Shown: positions 1 through 8,804, numbered from the stretch's first letter. The stretch is 38,009 nt of DNA from Pseudoalteromonas luteoviolacea (GCF_021654285.1 NZ_JAKFZS010000041.1:1-38009), one strand, 5' to 3'. The notes: generated from the letters alone by a model not told the origin. Translations and numbers: made by a program.

Positions 1-1
1 T

Positions 2-418
2 GCTACCTTTTCAGGAACATCCCCTACAGATATTACTTATATCGAGCCCGTTGCAAACAGTGAGTATATTGGTGAATTAGTGTGGTTAGAAAGTGAAAAA
101 AATTGCTCACAAAAGAAATGGAGTGACGTGCCATTTTTATCTTCTCCAATCGTTGACCCTACATTATATAAGATATTGTCTAATTTAGACTCACTATTAA
201 ATGCAACGACCAAAAGTAATGTTGAAACCAATTTAAAAAAAGAGAAAATTCTCAGCTTTAAGAAACATCCAATAATATCAATTGGTGTGGAACGAGACAT
301 AACTAATTATTATTACAAGATCAATATCGGAAACGACACATGCACTCACCTAACAATCTACACATTAATAAATGAAGACTCTTTCGAAGTAAAAAGTGCC
401 TATTTGGCAATGTGTTAA
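2..418 (+). CDS. Hypothetical protein, 3' end only
   Basis: The frame is open from the left edge of the window to a TAA stop, giving the last 138 residues of a protein whose start lies outside. It is a soluble-looking, lysine- and asparagine-rich sequence with two widely spaced cysteines near the end and no transmembrane segment. I do not recognise a family. A GTG codon at position 80 could act as a start, but no Shine-Dalgarno sequence precedes it and the frame continues upstream, so a partial gene is the better reading. It converges on the haloperoxidase-like gene, with an imperfect hairpin between them. Confidence 0.6.
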   Translation, partial: ATFSGTSPTDITYIEPVANSEYIGELVWLESEKNCSQKKWSDVPFLSSPIVDPTLYKILSNLDSLLNATTKSNVETNLKKEKILSFKKHPIISIGVERDITNYYYKINIGNDTCTHLTIYTLINEDSFEVKSAYLAMC

Positions 419-527
419 TCATGCGAACAACCTACCTTACTCTCAATAAAAATAAAGCAATATATCTATCAACTTAACATTAGAGACGAAGTGACTTTAA
501 GGACAAAAGTATAGGGAAATAAATTAA

Positions 528-556
528 AGAGACACGATCCAAACAATCATGTCTCT
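528..556. terminator. Imperfect hairpin between convergent genes
   Basis: An 11-bp inverted repeat with one C-A mismatch (AGAGACACGAT against ATCATGTCTCT) encloses a 7-nt loop. It lies between two convergent genes, so a bidirectional terminator is plausible, but neither side has a proper T-run. Confidence 0.4.
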
Positions 557-600
557 GAGAGAATCAATTGATATTAGATAAAATTGAAAAGATTTACATA

Positions 601-2169
601 TCAATCATCATCATTTTCAAAACTGAAACGCTCTGGTAATTCACTTAATGGTCGTCCTTGGCTTGGCGCTCTAAGCTTTGCACTACCATCAACCAAAGCG
701 CTCACGTATTCATAAGCAAGGTCACCAAATACTGGACATACTTCAGCACTTTGATCCACTGCTGCCTGAAAATGCACGCCTCCCCAAACACGGCTCTGAC
801 CGCACTCTTTTGCAAAATCAGTCCAATTATTATAAGAAATTACAATGTCATTTTTAGGTGTGACGCCAGGTTCTACTCTTGAAGAACCAGCAGGAATTGG
901 CAGGTAATAAACCATATTGTCATCACCAAAATGTTTTCTTAAAGATTGCGCATGCGCATTACAAAAACATGCTGTTGCTGAAGGGTACTCTGGGTGGTCT
1001 GCTTCTTCCAAATAGCTATGCCATTCTTCACCTTGCATACTGACAGTGCCCTTTCCTGGACCACCCCAAGCTTGCACAGATTCGTCTTTGTATAGCTTTC
1101 TAATCGCACTAAATGGCCTAACAGCATCAAAACGATATTTTTCTTGCCAAACAAAAATACCTGCATCAAATGCCGCTAAATTTGTCATAAAGCCGATTTG
1201 GATGAATTCAAGCAAGGATAGATTTCTAGGTCTAATATTGCTCGAAAGTGAATATGATAAAGAACGGAATTTATCATCAAACAACTCAGCTTTAATTTTT
1301 TGCTCATCCGTTAAGTTTGCAGAGGCAGCCAATACTTCTTTGGCTTGTTTACGATATGCACGTTTATTTTTGAAATTACTGTTGTAAGGCGGGGGTACTT
1401 CAAAATCATTTGGATCATCATATGAATAAGGTTCTGCAAGCGCAAACTGTGGTGTTACAAACTGCTGAATTTTATATAAACCTAACCCTTTACGCTGCAT
1501 ATCTGGCTGCCAATGCGAAGGGCTTTTCAATTTATATGCGGTATTAAGCGGCTTATATTGAGTATAATCTGCATATGGCATTGGATTATACTGTTTATTT
1601 GTATCACCCTCTTGGTTCATACCGTCAAACTGTCGCCCAGCAACAACTGCAAAACCTGCCGCATTACCTATCCCAATCGGGGTATTTAAGTCAGTGCTGT
1701 TGTTGTCGGGGTCCAGCCCAATATCCAATAACATTTTACGCCAAGACGCTTTATAAGTTGGCATAAAGCTATTTAAAACTCGATAAGAGGCATAAATAAC
1801 CGCGGTATTAATATTTCGGTTAGTTGCCTCTTCTGCTGGCCTGCGTCCCAAATGGGAATAAACACCGACCGCTGTTGGGTGATAAGGGGCACTCGCATCG
1901 TACCAAGCATTCGTAATTAAGACGCCAAAGCGAAAGAGCAAAGATGCATCACCATAATTTGCCGATACATGCTCTTTTAATTCATCAAGGCTGCCCCAAC
2001 CAACGACATCCAAAGCGCCATTGTCTTTATCAAAGTCAAACTCATCAAGATGATTTGCTTGTACATGTGTGACACAAATGAGTGATAGTAAAAACACGCT
2101 GATATTGCGCAGCTTCATCAGCTTTCGTATTTGATGAAGTAAACTTATCTTCGAAAGGTATTTATTCAT
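601..2169 (-). CDS. Vanadium-dependent haloperoxidase / PAP2-superfamily protein, secreted
   Basis: This 522-residue protein carries the vanadate/phosphate-binding signature of the haloperoxidase-acid phosphatase superfamily: K344-x6-R351-P352, then P396-S397-A-T, then S459-R460-x5-H466. Family members bind vanadate (halide oxidation by H2O2) or hydrolyse phosphoesters. The middle motif is normally PSGH, with the His acting as acid-base. Here it reads PSAT, so that His is replaced by Thr399 and activity may be altered or absent. A hydrophobic signal segment spans about residues 19-37 with a likely cleavage after VQA, indicating export to the periplasm. The first ATG has an AAAGGA ribosome site 10 nt upstream. 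ATG at 2118 would give a more usual signal-peptide length but has no clear ribosome site. The gene stands alone, preceded by about 600 bp without genes. Confidence 0.85.
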   Translation of the reverse strand: MNKYLSKISLLHQIRKLMKLRNISVFLLSLICVTHVQANHLDEFDFDKDNGALDVVGWGSLDELKEHVSANYGDASLLFRFGVLITNAWYDASAPYHPTAVGVYSHLGRRPAEEATNRNINTAVIYASYRVLNSFMPTYKASWRKMLLDIGLDPDNNSTDLNTPIGIGNAAGFAVVAGRQFDGMNQEGDTNKQYNPMPYADYTQYKPLNTAYKLKSPSHWQPDMQRKGLGLYKIQQFVTPQFALAEPYSYDDPNDFEVPPPYNSNFKNKRAYRKQAKEVLAASANLTDEQKIKAELFDDKFRSLSYSLSSNIRPRNLSLLEFIQIGFMTNLAAFDAGIFVWQEKYRFDAVRPFSAIRKLYKDESVQAWGGPGKGTVSMQGEEWHSYLEEADHPEYPSATACFCNAHAQSLRKHFGDDNMVYYLPIPAGSSRVEPGVTPKNDIVISYNNWTDFAKECGQSRVWGGVHFQAAVDQSAEVCPVFGDLAYEYVSALVDGSAKLRAPSQGRPLSELPERFSFENDDD

Positions 2170-2767
2170 TTATAAAAGTTCCTTTTGTTGGTGTATTTGC
2201 AAAGAGCAAAGCACTACTACTCACTTTGACTTTACTGGTTATAAACTGCTTGTTTCACAAAAGTACCCGCTCAGAATTTTCTAAACTAATGCCTGCTTTC
2301 AAACATATTCCGATACAACTTGAATCAAAAAAAACTCTATTAAAAGCAGCATACCCTCTAAGCTATGGCACCTACTCTTATGAGAGAAAACAACTCACAA
2401 CGTAATTACCGTAAAAATTAATTCATAACCTGTTAGCCTAAAATCAAAGCGCTCAACGGCACATATGCTCAATAAAAGACACAACTCATGGTTACTCAGT
2501 GAAAAGAACGCACCTGCCGGTTATGGCAATCTAAAGTCATCGAAACAATAAGTAATTGAGCAAATGGTTAGAATACAGATGGAAGCCTAGGTTTATCGTT
2601 ATGGACAAATGAAAAGCAAATTAGATATGAGGTCTCAAAGTTTAATTCGCATTTACAGATTTGGAGTTTCTATTGAGGTGATTGATTAATGTCGAGAGTA
2701 ACAAATGAGGTTAGCGATTATCGAAATATCACAATTTTATACAGATTTAGGCTTGGGATGACTTTAT
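2170..2767. other. Intergenic region without a gene
   Basis: About 600 bp with stops in all frames and no convincing start with a ribosome site. It must hold the promoter of the haloperoxidase-like gene at its left end (minus strand). I could not identify a clear -35/-10 pair, operator or RNA structure. Confidence 0.5.
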
Positions 2768-3109
2768 TTAATCAATCGCCCAGCGAGCAGTTAAATTCGC
2801 TTCAAAACCAACAAGTCCACAGCCTGTAACGATTAAAATTAAAGCTGCATACCAAGAGAACTTAATATCTGAGCTTGCCTTAATCAACGCCTTATTCTTT
2901 AGCTTGACGCACTCAGTACCGAAAATCATTGGGTAAAAATCGTCAAGTTGAGCCTCATAAAACGCTTGAAAAGATGGCTTCCCCCAAGAAATCCAGTTTG
3001 CTTTTTCCTGCTCTAACCAAGCTCGATAAAAAGCCTTGCAAAAATAATAGTTTAAAACGATCACAGCCGCGAATATCACTAAAATACAGATAGCGATTAT
3101 ATCAAACAT
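2768..3109 (-). CDS. Small two-TM membrane protein, unknown function
   Basis: About 113 residues. The N-terminal transmembrane helix (about residues 3-22 from the chosen start) is followed by an aromatic, charged central region rich in Trp, Tyr, Phe and Lys, and then a second helix near the C-terminus with the segment ALILIVTGCGLVGF. No family recognised. The ATG at 3109 is preferred over the GTG three codons upstream because GGTG sits 6 nt before it. It is the last gene of the minus-strand run starting at 6399, 80 nt after the PhzF-like gene, and may be cotranscribed with it. Confidence 0.7.
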   Translation of the reverse strand: MFDIIAICILVIFAAVIVLNYYFCKAFYRAWLEQEKANWISWGKPSFQAFYEAQLDDFYPMIFGTECVKLKNKALIKASSDIKFSWYAALILIVTGCGLVGFEANLTARWAID

Positions 3110-3189
3110 ATTGAGCACCGATTAAGTCGTTCTGATACAAGGATAATGCAGAAAACAAGCAAGCACTAAGAACCTAGCTAGGTACTAGA

Positions 3190-4071
3190 CTACGTTTCTA
3201 ATGCGACTGCCTGCTTATCAAACACCTTGGCATAGCCACCAACTTTGACCTCACTCACCTGCCCGTTGTCTAATTTGATAGTCGCTGAAATTTCAGACGC
3301 GCATTCCATGGCACGGCCTTGCTCAAATAGATAGTCAATTGTTGTGTTTGAGTCAGAGTTGATGTGCTTAGTTAAATAACACGCAAGGGCACCACTGGCG
3401 CTACCTGTTGCAGACTCCTCAGGGATACCAAAAAGTGGCGCGAAATTTCTGCAACTGGCAGTGTAATTGGACCTTGAATCATTCAATTCAAATACATGCG
3501 CGCCAACCAAGTTATGTTTTTTGCAAAATTCACTCATCAAATCTTCGTTGAGCTTCACTTTATCAAGATAACCACTTGGTACTGGCACTATCATATCTGC
3601 AAGCCCTGTCGTGACAACTTCGATGGGTAAGCTTGTTGCAGCCAACACGTCCTCACCCAAACCGATTAAGGGCGAAATTACTTGGTATGAGAAGCTGCCT
3701 AAAAAGTCGGGTAAGCGCTGCTGCATGACAACTTGTCCGTTGGTTTCAATATGCACTTTGAGTATACCGGCCTTGGTTCTTTGTACGTATTTTCCAGCGT
3801 TAATCATGCCCTGCTCAAACATCACTGAAAATGCAGCCAGTGTCGCATGCCCGCAAAAATCAACTTCTTCGGTTGTTGTGTAAAAAGTCAGCTCAAAGTC
3901 CACCTCTTTATCTCGGGTAACAAAAGCTGTTTCTGAAAAGCCAACATCTTGGGCTATCTGTAATCTTTCAGCACATGATAAATGCTCGGCATTCAATACC
4001 ACACCAGCGGGATTACCACCCGAACCCTCTAACACAAATGAATTGACCAAAAACGTCTCTACTTGCTTCAA
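3190..4071 (-). CDS. PhzF-family isomerase/epimerase-like protein
   Basis: A full-length PhzF/diaminopimelate-epimerase-fold protein of about 293 residues. The family hallmarks are visible: an N-terminal strand ending in GGNPAGVV, the segment GFSETAFV with the family's catalytic Glu (residue 47 from the chosen start), FCGHATLAAF, and near the C-terminus EESATGSASGALACYL. PhzF itself isomerises a phenazine precursor, but most relatives have unknown substrates and no phenazine genes are present here, so the role is open. The longest frame begins with a TTG at 4086. A TTG at 4071 is preferred because GGAG lies 9 nt upstream, and it leaves a normal family N-terminus. It follows the PNPOx-like gene by about 60 nt in the same operon-like run. 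Confidence 0.88.
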   Translation of the reverse strand: MKQVETFLVNSFVLEGSGGNPAGVVLNAEHLSCAERLQIAQDVGFSETAFVTRDKEVDFELTFYTTTEEVDFCGHATLAAFSVMFEQGMINAGKYVQRTKAGILKVHIETNGQVVMQQRLPDFLGSFSYQVISPLIGLGEDVLAATSLPIEVVTTGLADMIVPVPSGYLDKVKLNEDLMSEFCKKHNLVGAHVFELNDSRSNYTASCRNFAPLFGIPEESATGSASGALACYLTKHINSDSNTTIDYLFEQGRAMECASEISATIKLDNGQVSEVKVGGYAKVFDKQAVALET

Positions 4072-4132
4072 ACTAGACCACTCCAAGATTTATACCATTG
4101 ATTTTATGTGTTTTTTAAAATGAGCATGCTTA

Positions 4133-4585
4133 TTATTTGACGCCATATGTGACTTTTGCGCTTTCAATTTGCTCGGCTTCAGTAATATTAGGAAACAGCT
4201 TGTAGCTGGGTGCTACAATAGGCTTAACCTTATTCACCGTAATATGAATAATGCCCGCAACCGGATATTTATCCCCTGTTATAGGCACTATTTCTTTAAA
4301 GAGTACAGGAAAATGACTGTCAGATTTAGCGACATAACTTGCTTTACCATAGAGTTGAAAGCCCTTTTGCGTAAACACATCCACACAACTCACGCACACA
4401 TTATCGTTATGTTTTATATTGCGCACACTATTTGCTGATGCAATATTGGCTATGATCAGCTCATTGTCTTTATAGCTAACAAACACTTCTTTGGGAGACA
4501 CACTTGGAGCCCCGTCTTTGTCAACAGTAGCCAACCAACATAATACGCTCTGATGAATTGATGACTTAACTTCTTCTGTAAACAT
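4133..4585 (-). CDS. Pyridoxamine 5'-phosphate oxidase-like flavoprotein
   Basis: A 150-residue split-barrel protein of the PNPOx-like FMN-binding group. It opens with a helix followed by CWLATVDKDGAPSVSPKEVF, a typical first strand pair of the family, then the VRNIKHNDNVCVSCVD strand and QLYGKASYV. Family members bind FMN or related cofactors and reduce or oxidise small molecules; the substrate cannot be inferred. The start at 4585 is chosen because AAAGGA lies 6 nt upstream, whereas the upstream in-frame starts overlap that site. It lies between the FliF-like and PhzF-like genes with about 55-60 nt gaps, consistent with cotranscription. Confidence 0.85.
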   Translation of the reverse strand: MFTEEVKSSIHQSVLCWLATVDKDGAPSVSPKEVFVSYKDNELIIANIASANSVRNIKHNDNVCVSCVDVFTQKGFQLYGKASYVAKSDSHFPVLFKEIVPITGDKYPVAGIIHITVNKVKPIVAPSYKLFPNITEAEQIESAKVTYGVK

Positions 4586-4640
4586 GATCATTCCTTTAAA
4601 TAAAAATGAGTTACACAGCAAATCTCGTTAACTTATCTTA

Positions 4641-5129
4641 CTACTTGTCCCGCTCTAATATAATTGCACGTACCGCAGGCCTAACAACACTCAAAATCAA
4701 TACAATTATCACCACTGCGCCCAATGCGAGCCTTACGACTTTCAAAAACCAAGGTTGCTCCCATAGATTTACATTAGCTTGTTCACGTGTTTTTTGTTCT
4801 AAAAATGCTTGATAAGCTTCATCTAGGTCACTGTATTTATTGATTTTTGGATAATTAATGACGATACCCGCTTTAGCCAATGAGACACGTGCATGCTCAG
4901 TGTTTGCTTGGTCAACATACAGCATGTGGTTTTTAACGTCGGCATAATATGCGATGCGTTCTTGATCAAGTACATCAGCAATCAGTACCGTATCGACCAA
5001 ACGCATATCTTGAACAAGTGGCCTAAATGCGGGGTTGTCTTGCTTTGCCCACACAATGATAAATACAGCAAATATGACAGATGATGCCAGTACAAGTAAA
5101 AGCTTATTGTGTCTTGTGATGTTCAGCAT
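4641..5129 (-). CDS. Mini-FliF: internally deleted M-ring-like membrane protein
   Basis: A 162-residue protein with the ends of FliF but not its middle. TM1 spans about residues 9-27. Residues 33-90 match the first ring-building domain of YscJ/FliF proteins (FRPLVQDMRLVDTVLIADVL, then a strand, then the helix ARVSLAKAGI). Residues 122-155, NLWEQPWFLKVVRLALGAVV and onward to VRPAVRA, match the second transmembrane region of gammaproteobacterial FliF. Full-length FliF is about 550 residues; the long periplasmic part and the cytoplasmic FliG-binding tail are missing. The frame is intact and no other flagellar gene is nearby. It could be a specialised small ring protein, a regulator of FliF, or an in-frame deletion relic. 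The family link is seen in the sequence; the role is inference. Confidence 0.75.
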   Translation of the reverse strand: MLNITRHNKLLLVLASSVIFAVFIIVWAKQDNPAFRPLVQDMRLVDTVLIADVLDQERIAYYADVKNHMLYVDQANTEHARVSLAKAGIVINYPKINKYSDLDEAYQAFLEQKTREQANVNLWEQPWFLKVVRLALGAVVIIVLILSVVRPAVRAIILERDK

Positions 5130-5170
5130 TTTGTTACTCTATTTTTGTTATTATTAAAAGGCTTACTTAT

Positions 5171-5515
5171 TTAAAGCTGCCATAAACCGTGCTCATTTGC
5201 ACCTAAAATGTATATGGCAAACTGACCTTTACCAGGTATTTCCATCGGTGGCATTGCAATTTTTGCCCCCAACGCCTGAACTTTTCTCACCGCTTCATTG
5301 ATATCGTCCACCAGCCAATATGGACGAATTATTGGAGACTCAGTCTCTCTAAGTGGCGCTCGTACCCCCACTAAACTGCCGTCATCAAGCTGGCAAGTTT
5401 TTGCACCACCTAGCAGCGGTTCTGGATTAGAGAAGGTTTTTTGGTATGTTGTTTCGTAAACTTTCACCACGGAATCAACATCTTCAGAAACAATTTCTAA
5501 GTAATGTATTTTCAT
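5171..5515 (-). CDS. VOC-family (glyoxalase/dioxygenase fold) protein
   Basis: A 114-residue protein with the paired beta-alpha-beta-beta-beta layout of the vicinal-oxygen-chelate superfamily: it opens with IHYLEIVSEDVDSVVKVYET and ends with a second module containing PYWLVDDINEAVRKVQALGA and FAIYILGANEHGLWQL. The early His and late Glu/His positions are compatible with metal binding. Members include glyoxalases, antibiotic-binding proteins and dioxygenases; nothing picks one. A strong GGAGG site lies 6 nt before the ATG. The gene is 31 nt downstream of a GNAT gene in the same run. Confidence 0.85.
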   Translation of the reverse strand: MKIHYLEIVSEDVDSVVKVYETTYQKTFSNPEPLLGGAKTCQLDDGSLVGVRAPLRETESPIIRPYWLVDDINEAVRKVQALGAKIAMPPMEIPGKGQFAIYILGANEHGLWQL

Positions 5516-5546
5516 GAGCTTCCTCCAAGCATGTTTACTTGAGTAT

Positions 5547-6005
5547 TTAAGTTAAGTTTAAATAAAGCCTTAACATATCTTTATGCTGTATACCGTTTTC
5601 AAAAATTGGCTTAGAGTAATTTTGTAAAAAATGGTTTTTAACTACACACTCCACTCTAAACCCCAATCTTTGATAATAGGTGAGTTGATAGCCAAAAGTC
5701 CCTGTACCAAGCTCAACACGTTCAATTTTTTTAGACTTCAATTGAGCAATCACATAGACCAATAATTGTGTTCCGAGCCCTTTGCCCTGCCGATTGGGCA
5801 CTACTGACATATTATAAATTTCAGCGTGTCTGCAATTCACTTCACTAACCACACATGCCCCAACAATCTGTTGCGCGTCGACGGCCACAAAACACCACGC
5901 ATCTTGTAAATAGGACAATATGTTGTCTTTGCTCGGATCGGCTTCAAGCAGCAACTCAATAGGCACATCACTACTTTTAACTTCCTTATACTCCAATTTA
6001 CACAC
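5547..6005 (-). CDS. GNAT-family N-acetyltransferase
   Basis: A 152-residue acetyltransferase. The acetyl-CoA binding motif A is clear (NMSVVPNRQGKGLGTQLLVYV, R-Q-G-K-G-L-G), followed by the motif B region with YYQRLGFRVE. The substrate is unknown. The GTG at 6005 lies 4 nt after the stop of the MazG-like gene, indicating translational coupling. A TTG at 5996 has an AAGG site 8 nt upstream and may be the real start, which would shorten the protein by three residues. Confidence 0.88.
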   Translation of the reverse strand: MCKLEYKEVKSSDVPIELLLEADPSKDNILSYLQDAWCFVAVDAQQIVGACVVSEVNCRHAEIYNMSVVPNRQGKGLGTQLLVYVIAQLKSKKIERVELGTGTFGYQLTYYQRLGFRVECVVKNHFLQNYSKPIFENGIQHKDMLRLYLNLT

Positions 6006-6009
6006 CTTA

Positions 6010-6399
6010 CTATTTATGAAGAAGACCTGGCTTTACACATTCACTTTGTTCTTTTTCAAGTGCACGCTTTTGTTTTTCTTTTACTTCTGCCCAACTACCC
6101 TCTTGCTCAATCGTTGATACTCGTTGCTCATATTTGTTCACGGCACGCTTAACTATAGAGTCCATATCTATCCCAGCCTCTTTTTCGAGGGCGAGGATGA
6201 TGTTTAAGTAGTTCCAAAGAATGTCGCCCAATTCATCTTCTAAATGGCATTTTCTTTGTTTTGGGATCTCTTCTAATACTTCAGCGACTTCATCTTGTAA
6301 GGCGGATAAATACGTATTTGAACCTGAATACCAGCTATTCGTTTGGTCAAAAATGAACTTTCGCTGTGCAATTGCTAGTAAGTTTTCTAAATCTGGCAT
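6010..6399 (-). CDS. MazG-like nucleotide pyrophosphohydrolase
   Basis: A 129-residue all-helical protein with the MazG metal-binding motif E37-x2-E40 followed by E56-x2-D59 in HLEDELGDILW. Family enzymes hydrolyse NTPs or dNTPs to the monophosphate and pyrophosphate, often as a house-cleaning function. It has the single-domain length of short MazG-like proteins rather than the double domain of E. coli MazG. A good GAGGTGAG ribosome site precedes the ATG by 6 nt. It is the first gene of the minus-strand run that extends to 2768. Confidence 0.85.
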   Translation of the reverse strand: MPDLENLLAIAQRKFIFDQTNSWYSGSNTYLSALQDEVAEVLEEIPKQRKCHLEDELGDILWNYLNIILALEKEAGIDMDSIVKRAVNKYEQRVSTIEQEGSWAEVKEKQKRALEKEQSECVKPGLLHK

Positions 6400-6582
6400 C
6401 TTTATCTCACCTCAGGCTTTGAACTTTAAGCGTATGATGTTTGGCGACTAAAAGCTAAATCAGCATTGAACGGACGACAATACTTATGCTTATTGCTTAG
6501 AAGCATACCACCCGACCATTTGATTTAACTTAACCTAACTTCGCCATTATTTACATATTGGTAATTTTCTATTTTAGGTAAA

Positions 6583-7510
6583 ATGCAAAAAATTAAAACA
6601 AATAAGGACATAAAACCTGAACTTATAATTATGTTTACACATTTTTCTCTCATTCGGCTTATTACCTACTATTTTCTTTCAATGATTCTAATGTCATTGC
6701 CAGTAGCGTTATTAGTTTATTCAAACACGTCCAATTCATTCTTGACCCTAGCCAATGCCCATACCAAAGTGCTTCTCGATATAACATCGCGTGTGCTTAT
6801 ACTCACGCTAATTCTGCGTTTTCTTACACCTAAGCAAAGACGTGTAGCCTTTTCAAATACAGCATCAAGAACTGAGTACACCTATATGATATATTCGCCT
6901 TGGGGCTACTCTGTATGTATTTTGCCACTGCAGACATCTTGCAATTGTATTCGCACATCGACTTTAAGTTGGTTAACGACAATTTTTTAGATACAAACAT
7001 CTCACCGCAAGACGATCATTTTATTTTCTACATGTGTGTACTATTTGTCAGCTTAGTGATCGTGGTACCTATTTTGCAGAAGTCGTATATCGAGGCGTAT
7101 TGCTAGGTAGGCTGTGTATAAAGCTTTCCCTGCTGTGGGCCATTGCTTTAAGCTCGCTGTTATTTGGTTCTATCTACAATAATTTTATTGGCAGTCTCAT
7201 TTTGGGTATTGTTTTATGCCTAATAAGATTTAAGTATCGAACACTTGCCGCCCCTATTTTTATCCATATGGTGCACAACTTGATTGTATACGGCCTTATT
7301 TTCACCTCTTATTTTGTGAGTGTAAGCTGCATTCCAATCATCTCTGGCTTAGTGAGCGACCCCAATATCGCAACCATTACGATATTGCTCAGTATTGCCA
7401 CGCTGATTATTGGCACATATTGTTATTATATCCTTCGCGACATCCCTAAAAGCAAGTTTAAAAAGCGTACTCGCTCTTTGCATAAAACACCCCTACAGCA
7501 AACAAATTAA
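6583..7510 (+). pseudogene. CPBP-family intramembrane metalloprotease, two frameshifts
   Basis: Three overlapping frames together encode one hydrophobic protein of about 300 residues. The first frame (from ATG 6583) gives the N-terminal helices, a second carries the middle (from about 6880, ending at 7106), and a third carries the core from about 7075 to the TAA at 7510. The CPBP motif spans the second break: VVPIL in one frame is followed by AEVVYRGVLLGRL in the next, where intact relatives read EE-x3-R. Further conserved features are the later helix with FGSIYNNFIGSL and the His of IFIHMVHNLI. Each break behaves like a one-base change. It is either a dead gene or two sequencing errors; two independent shifts favour decay. 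Confidence 0.75.
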
Positions 7511-7688
7511 TAAGAGATACTACATACAAACGATTCCGGTTGGAGCTAGTCTCTGTCTAGCTCTACAGCGGCTCAAAATTAAATTTATAATAACCTACCC
7601 AACACGCTACCCTTGAATTTCAATTCCCGCTATGATGACAGCCACATGTACTTAATAATTACAAATGCCAAGGACTTAAGGAGTTTTT

Positions 7689-8786
7689 ATGCAAAGTATC
7701 AGTACCCTCATTTCTGAGCAATTTAGTCAATTACAACCCTACAAAGCTGGCTTAACAACTGAAGCGATACAAGAACAATATGGCCTTGAACAAGTACATA
7801 AGTTTGCTAGTAATGAATCCCCTTTTCCGCCTTCAGAATTGGCAATGCAAGCAGTCGCTGAGGCAATGCATAGTAGTAATCGATATCCTGATTATCAAAA
7901 GCTTCGTTCGGTTATTGGCGAGCAATTTCAGCTATCTGCAAGCAACGTGATACTCGGGTGTGGTTCAATCAATATTCTCGATATCATTTTTCACGCTTTT
8001 AACAGAAAAGATAGCAACGCTGTTTTTACAACATGTAGCTACTTCGCATACCCACTTCTTGCGCAAAAATCAGGCATTGACGTAAAGCTTGCACAGACTG
8101 ACGAAAACCTAGGCCATATCGCACACAATTTGTTAGCTCAGTGCGACGAAAACACCAGCTTATTAGTTATTGACAACCCAAGTAATTTTTCCGGCAGTGC
8201 GCTCGATGCCAAAGAGTTAGAATACATTCTTAGCAATGTCCCAAAGCATACTTTGGTTGTGCTTGATCAAGCATATGAAGAGTTTACTGATGCAGCCCCC
8301 TTATCCATTCACAGCCAAACGTTTGCAGATCACCCAAACCTAATTGTGACGCGAACATTTTCCAAGGCATATAGCTTGGCAGCGCTGCGTATTGGTTATG
8401 CACTTGCTAACTCAGAAATAATAGACTGGCTAAATCGCGGACAACAGCCTTTCCCAGTATCAAACTTAGGCATTGCCGCCGCCATTGCCTCATTGCAGGA
8501 CAAAGCATACAGTGACATGGTGATTAACAGCGTTAAACAAGGCCGTAAATCACTGGCTGATGGACTCAATCAGCTTGGATTAAAGTGCTACCCAAGCCAT
8601 TCAAATTTTGTATTGGTCGAATTTGGCGAAAACGCAGGTAACATTTATCAGAAGTTATTGGAGATGGGTTATATCACGCGCCAAATGCAAGTATACAAAC
8701 GGCCAGATCTCATCCGTATTTCTGTTGGTAATAACGAAGAAAACGCCAAGTTACTCAACGCGCTCAAAACACTACTCAATCCATAG
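7689..8786 (+). CDS. hisC: Histidinol-phosphate aminotransferase-like PLP enzyme
   Basis: A 365-residue fold-type I aminotransferase of the HisC group. It has the N-terminal LQPYKAG segment and ASNESPFPP near residue 40, D193 in LDQAYEEF for the PLP ring nitrogen, the Schiff-base lysine K226 in TRTFSKAYSLAALRIGYA, and the C-terminal RPDLIRISVGNNEEN containing the carboxylate-binding Arg. HisC converts imidazole-acetol phosphate to histidinol phosphate in histidine synthesis. No other his genes are nearby, and the usual NPNNPTG reads NPSNFSG, so it may be a second HisC or an aromatic/other aminotransferase. A strong AAGGAG site lies 5 nt before the ATG. The gene is convergent with the M14 peptidase gene. 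Confidence 0.85.
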   Translation: MQSISTLISEQFSQLQPYKAGLTTEAIQEQYGLEQVHKFASNESPFPPSELAMQAVAEAMHSSNRYPDYQKLRSVIGEQFQLSASNVILGCGSINILDIIFHAFNRKDSNAVFTTCSYFAYPLLAQKSGIDVKLAQTDENLGHIAHNLLAQCDENTSLLVIDNPSNFSGSALDAKELEYILSNVPKHTLVVLDQAYEEFTDAAPLSIHSQTFADHPNLIVTRTFSKAYSLAALRIGYALANSEIIDWLNRGQQPFPVSNLGIAAAIASLQDKAYSDMVINSVKQGRKSLADGLNQLGLKCYPSHSNFVLVEFGENAGNIYQKLLEMGYITRQMQVYKRPDLIRISVGNNEENAKLLNALKTLLNP

Positions 8787-8804
8787 CTGGTAATCAAAAA
8801 GCAC

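Noticed and set aside
3172..3183. 12-bp palindrome ACCTAGCTAGGT downstream of the PhzF-like gene
   Set aside because: It is too short and lacks a loop or T-run; at this length it may be chance.
3190..6399. Integron-like cassette array (small GNAT, VOC, MazG genes in one direction)
   Set aside because: The gene content resembles integron cassettes, but I found no integrase, and the gaps between genes are too short and lack paired GTTRRRY/RYYYAAC sites of attC length.
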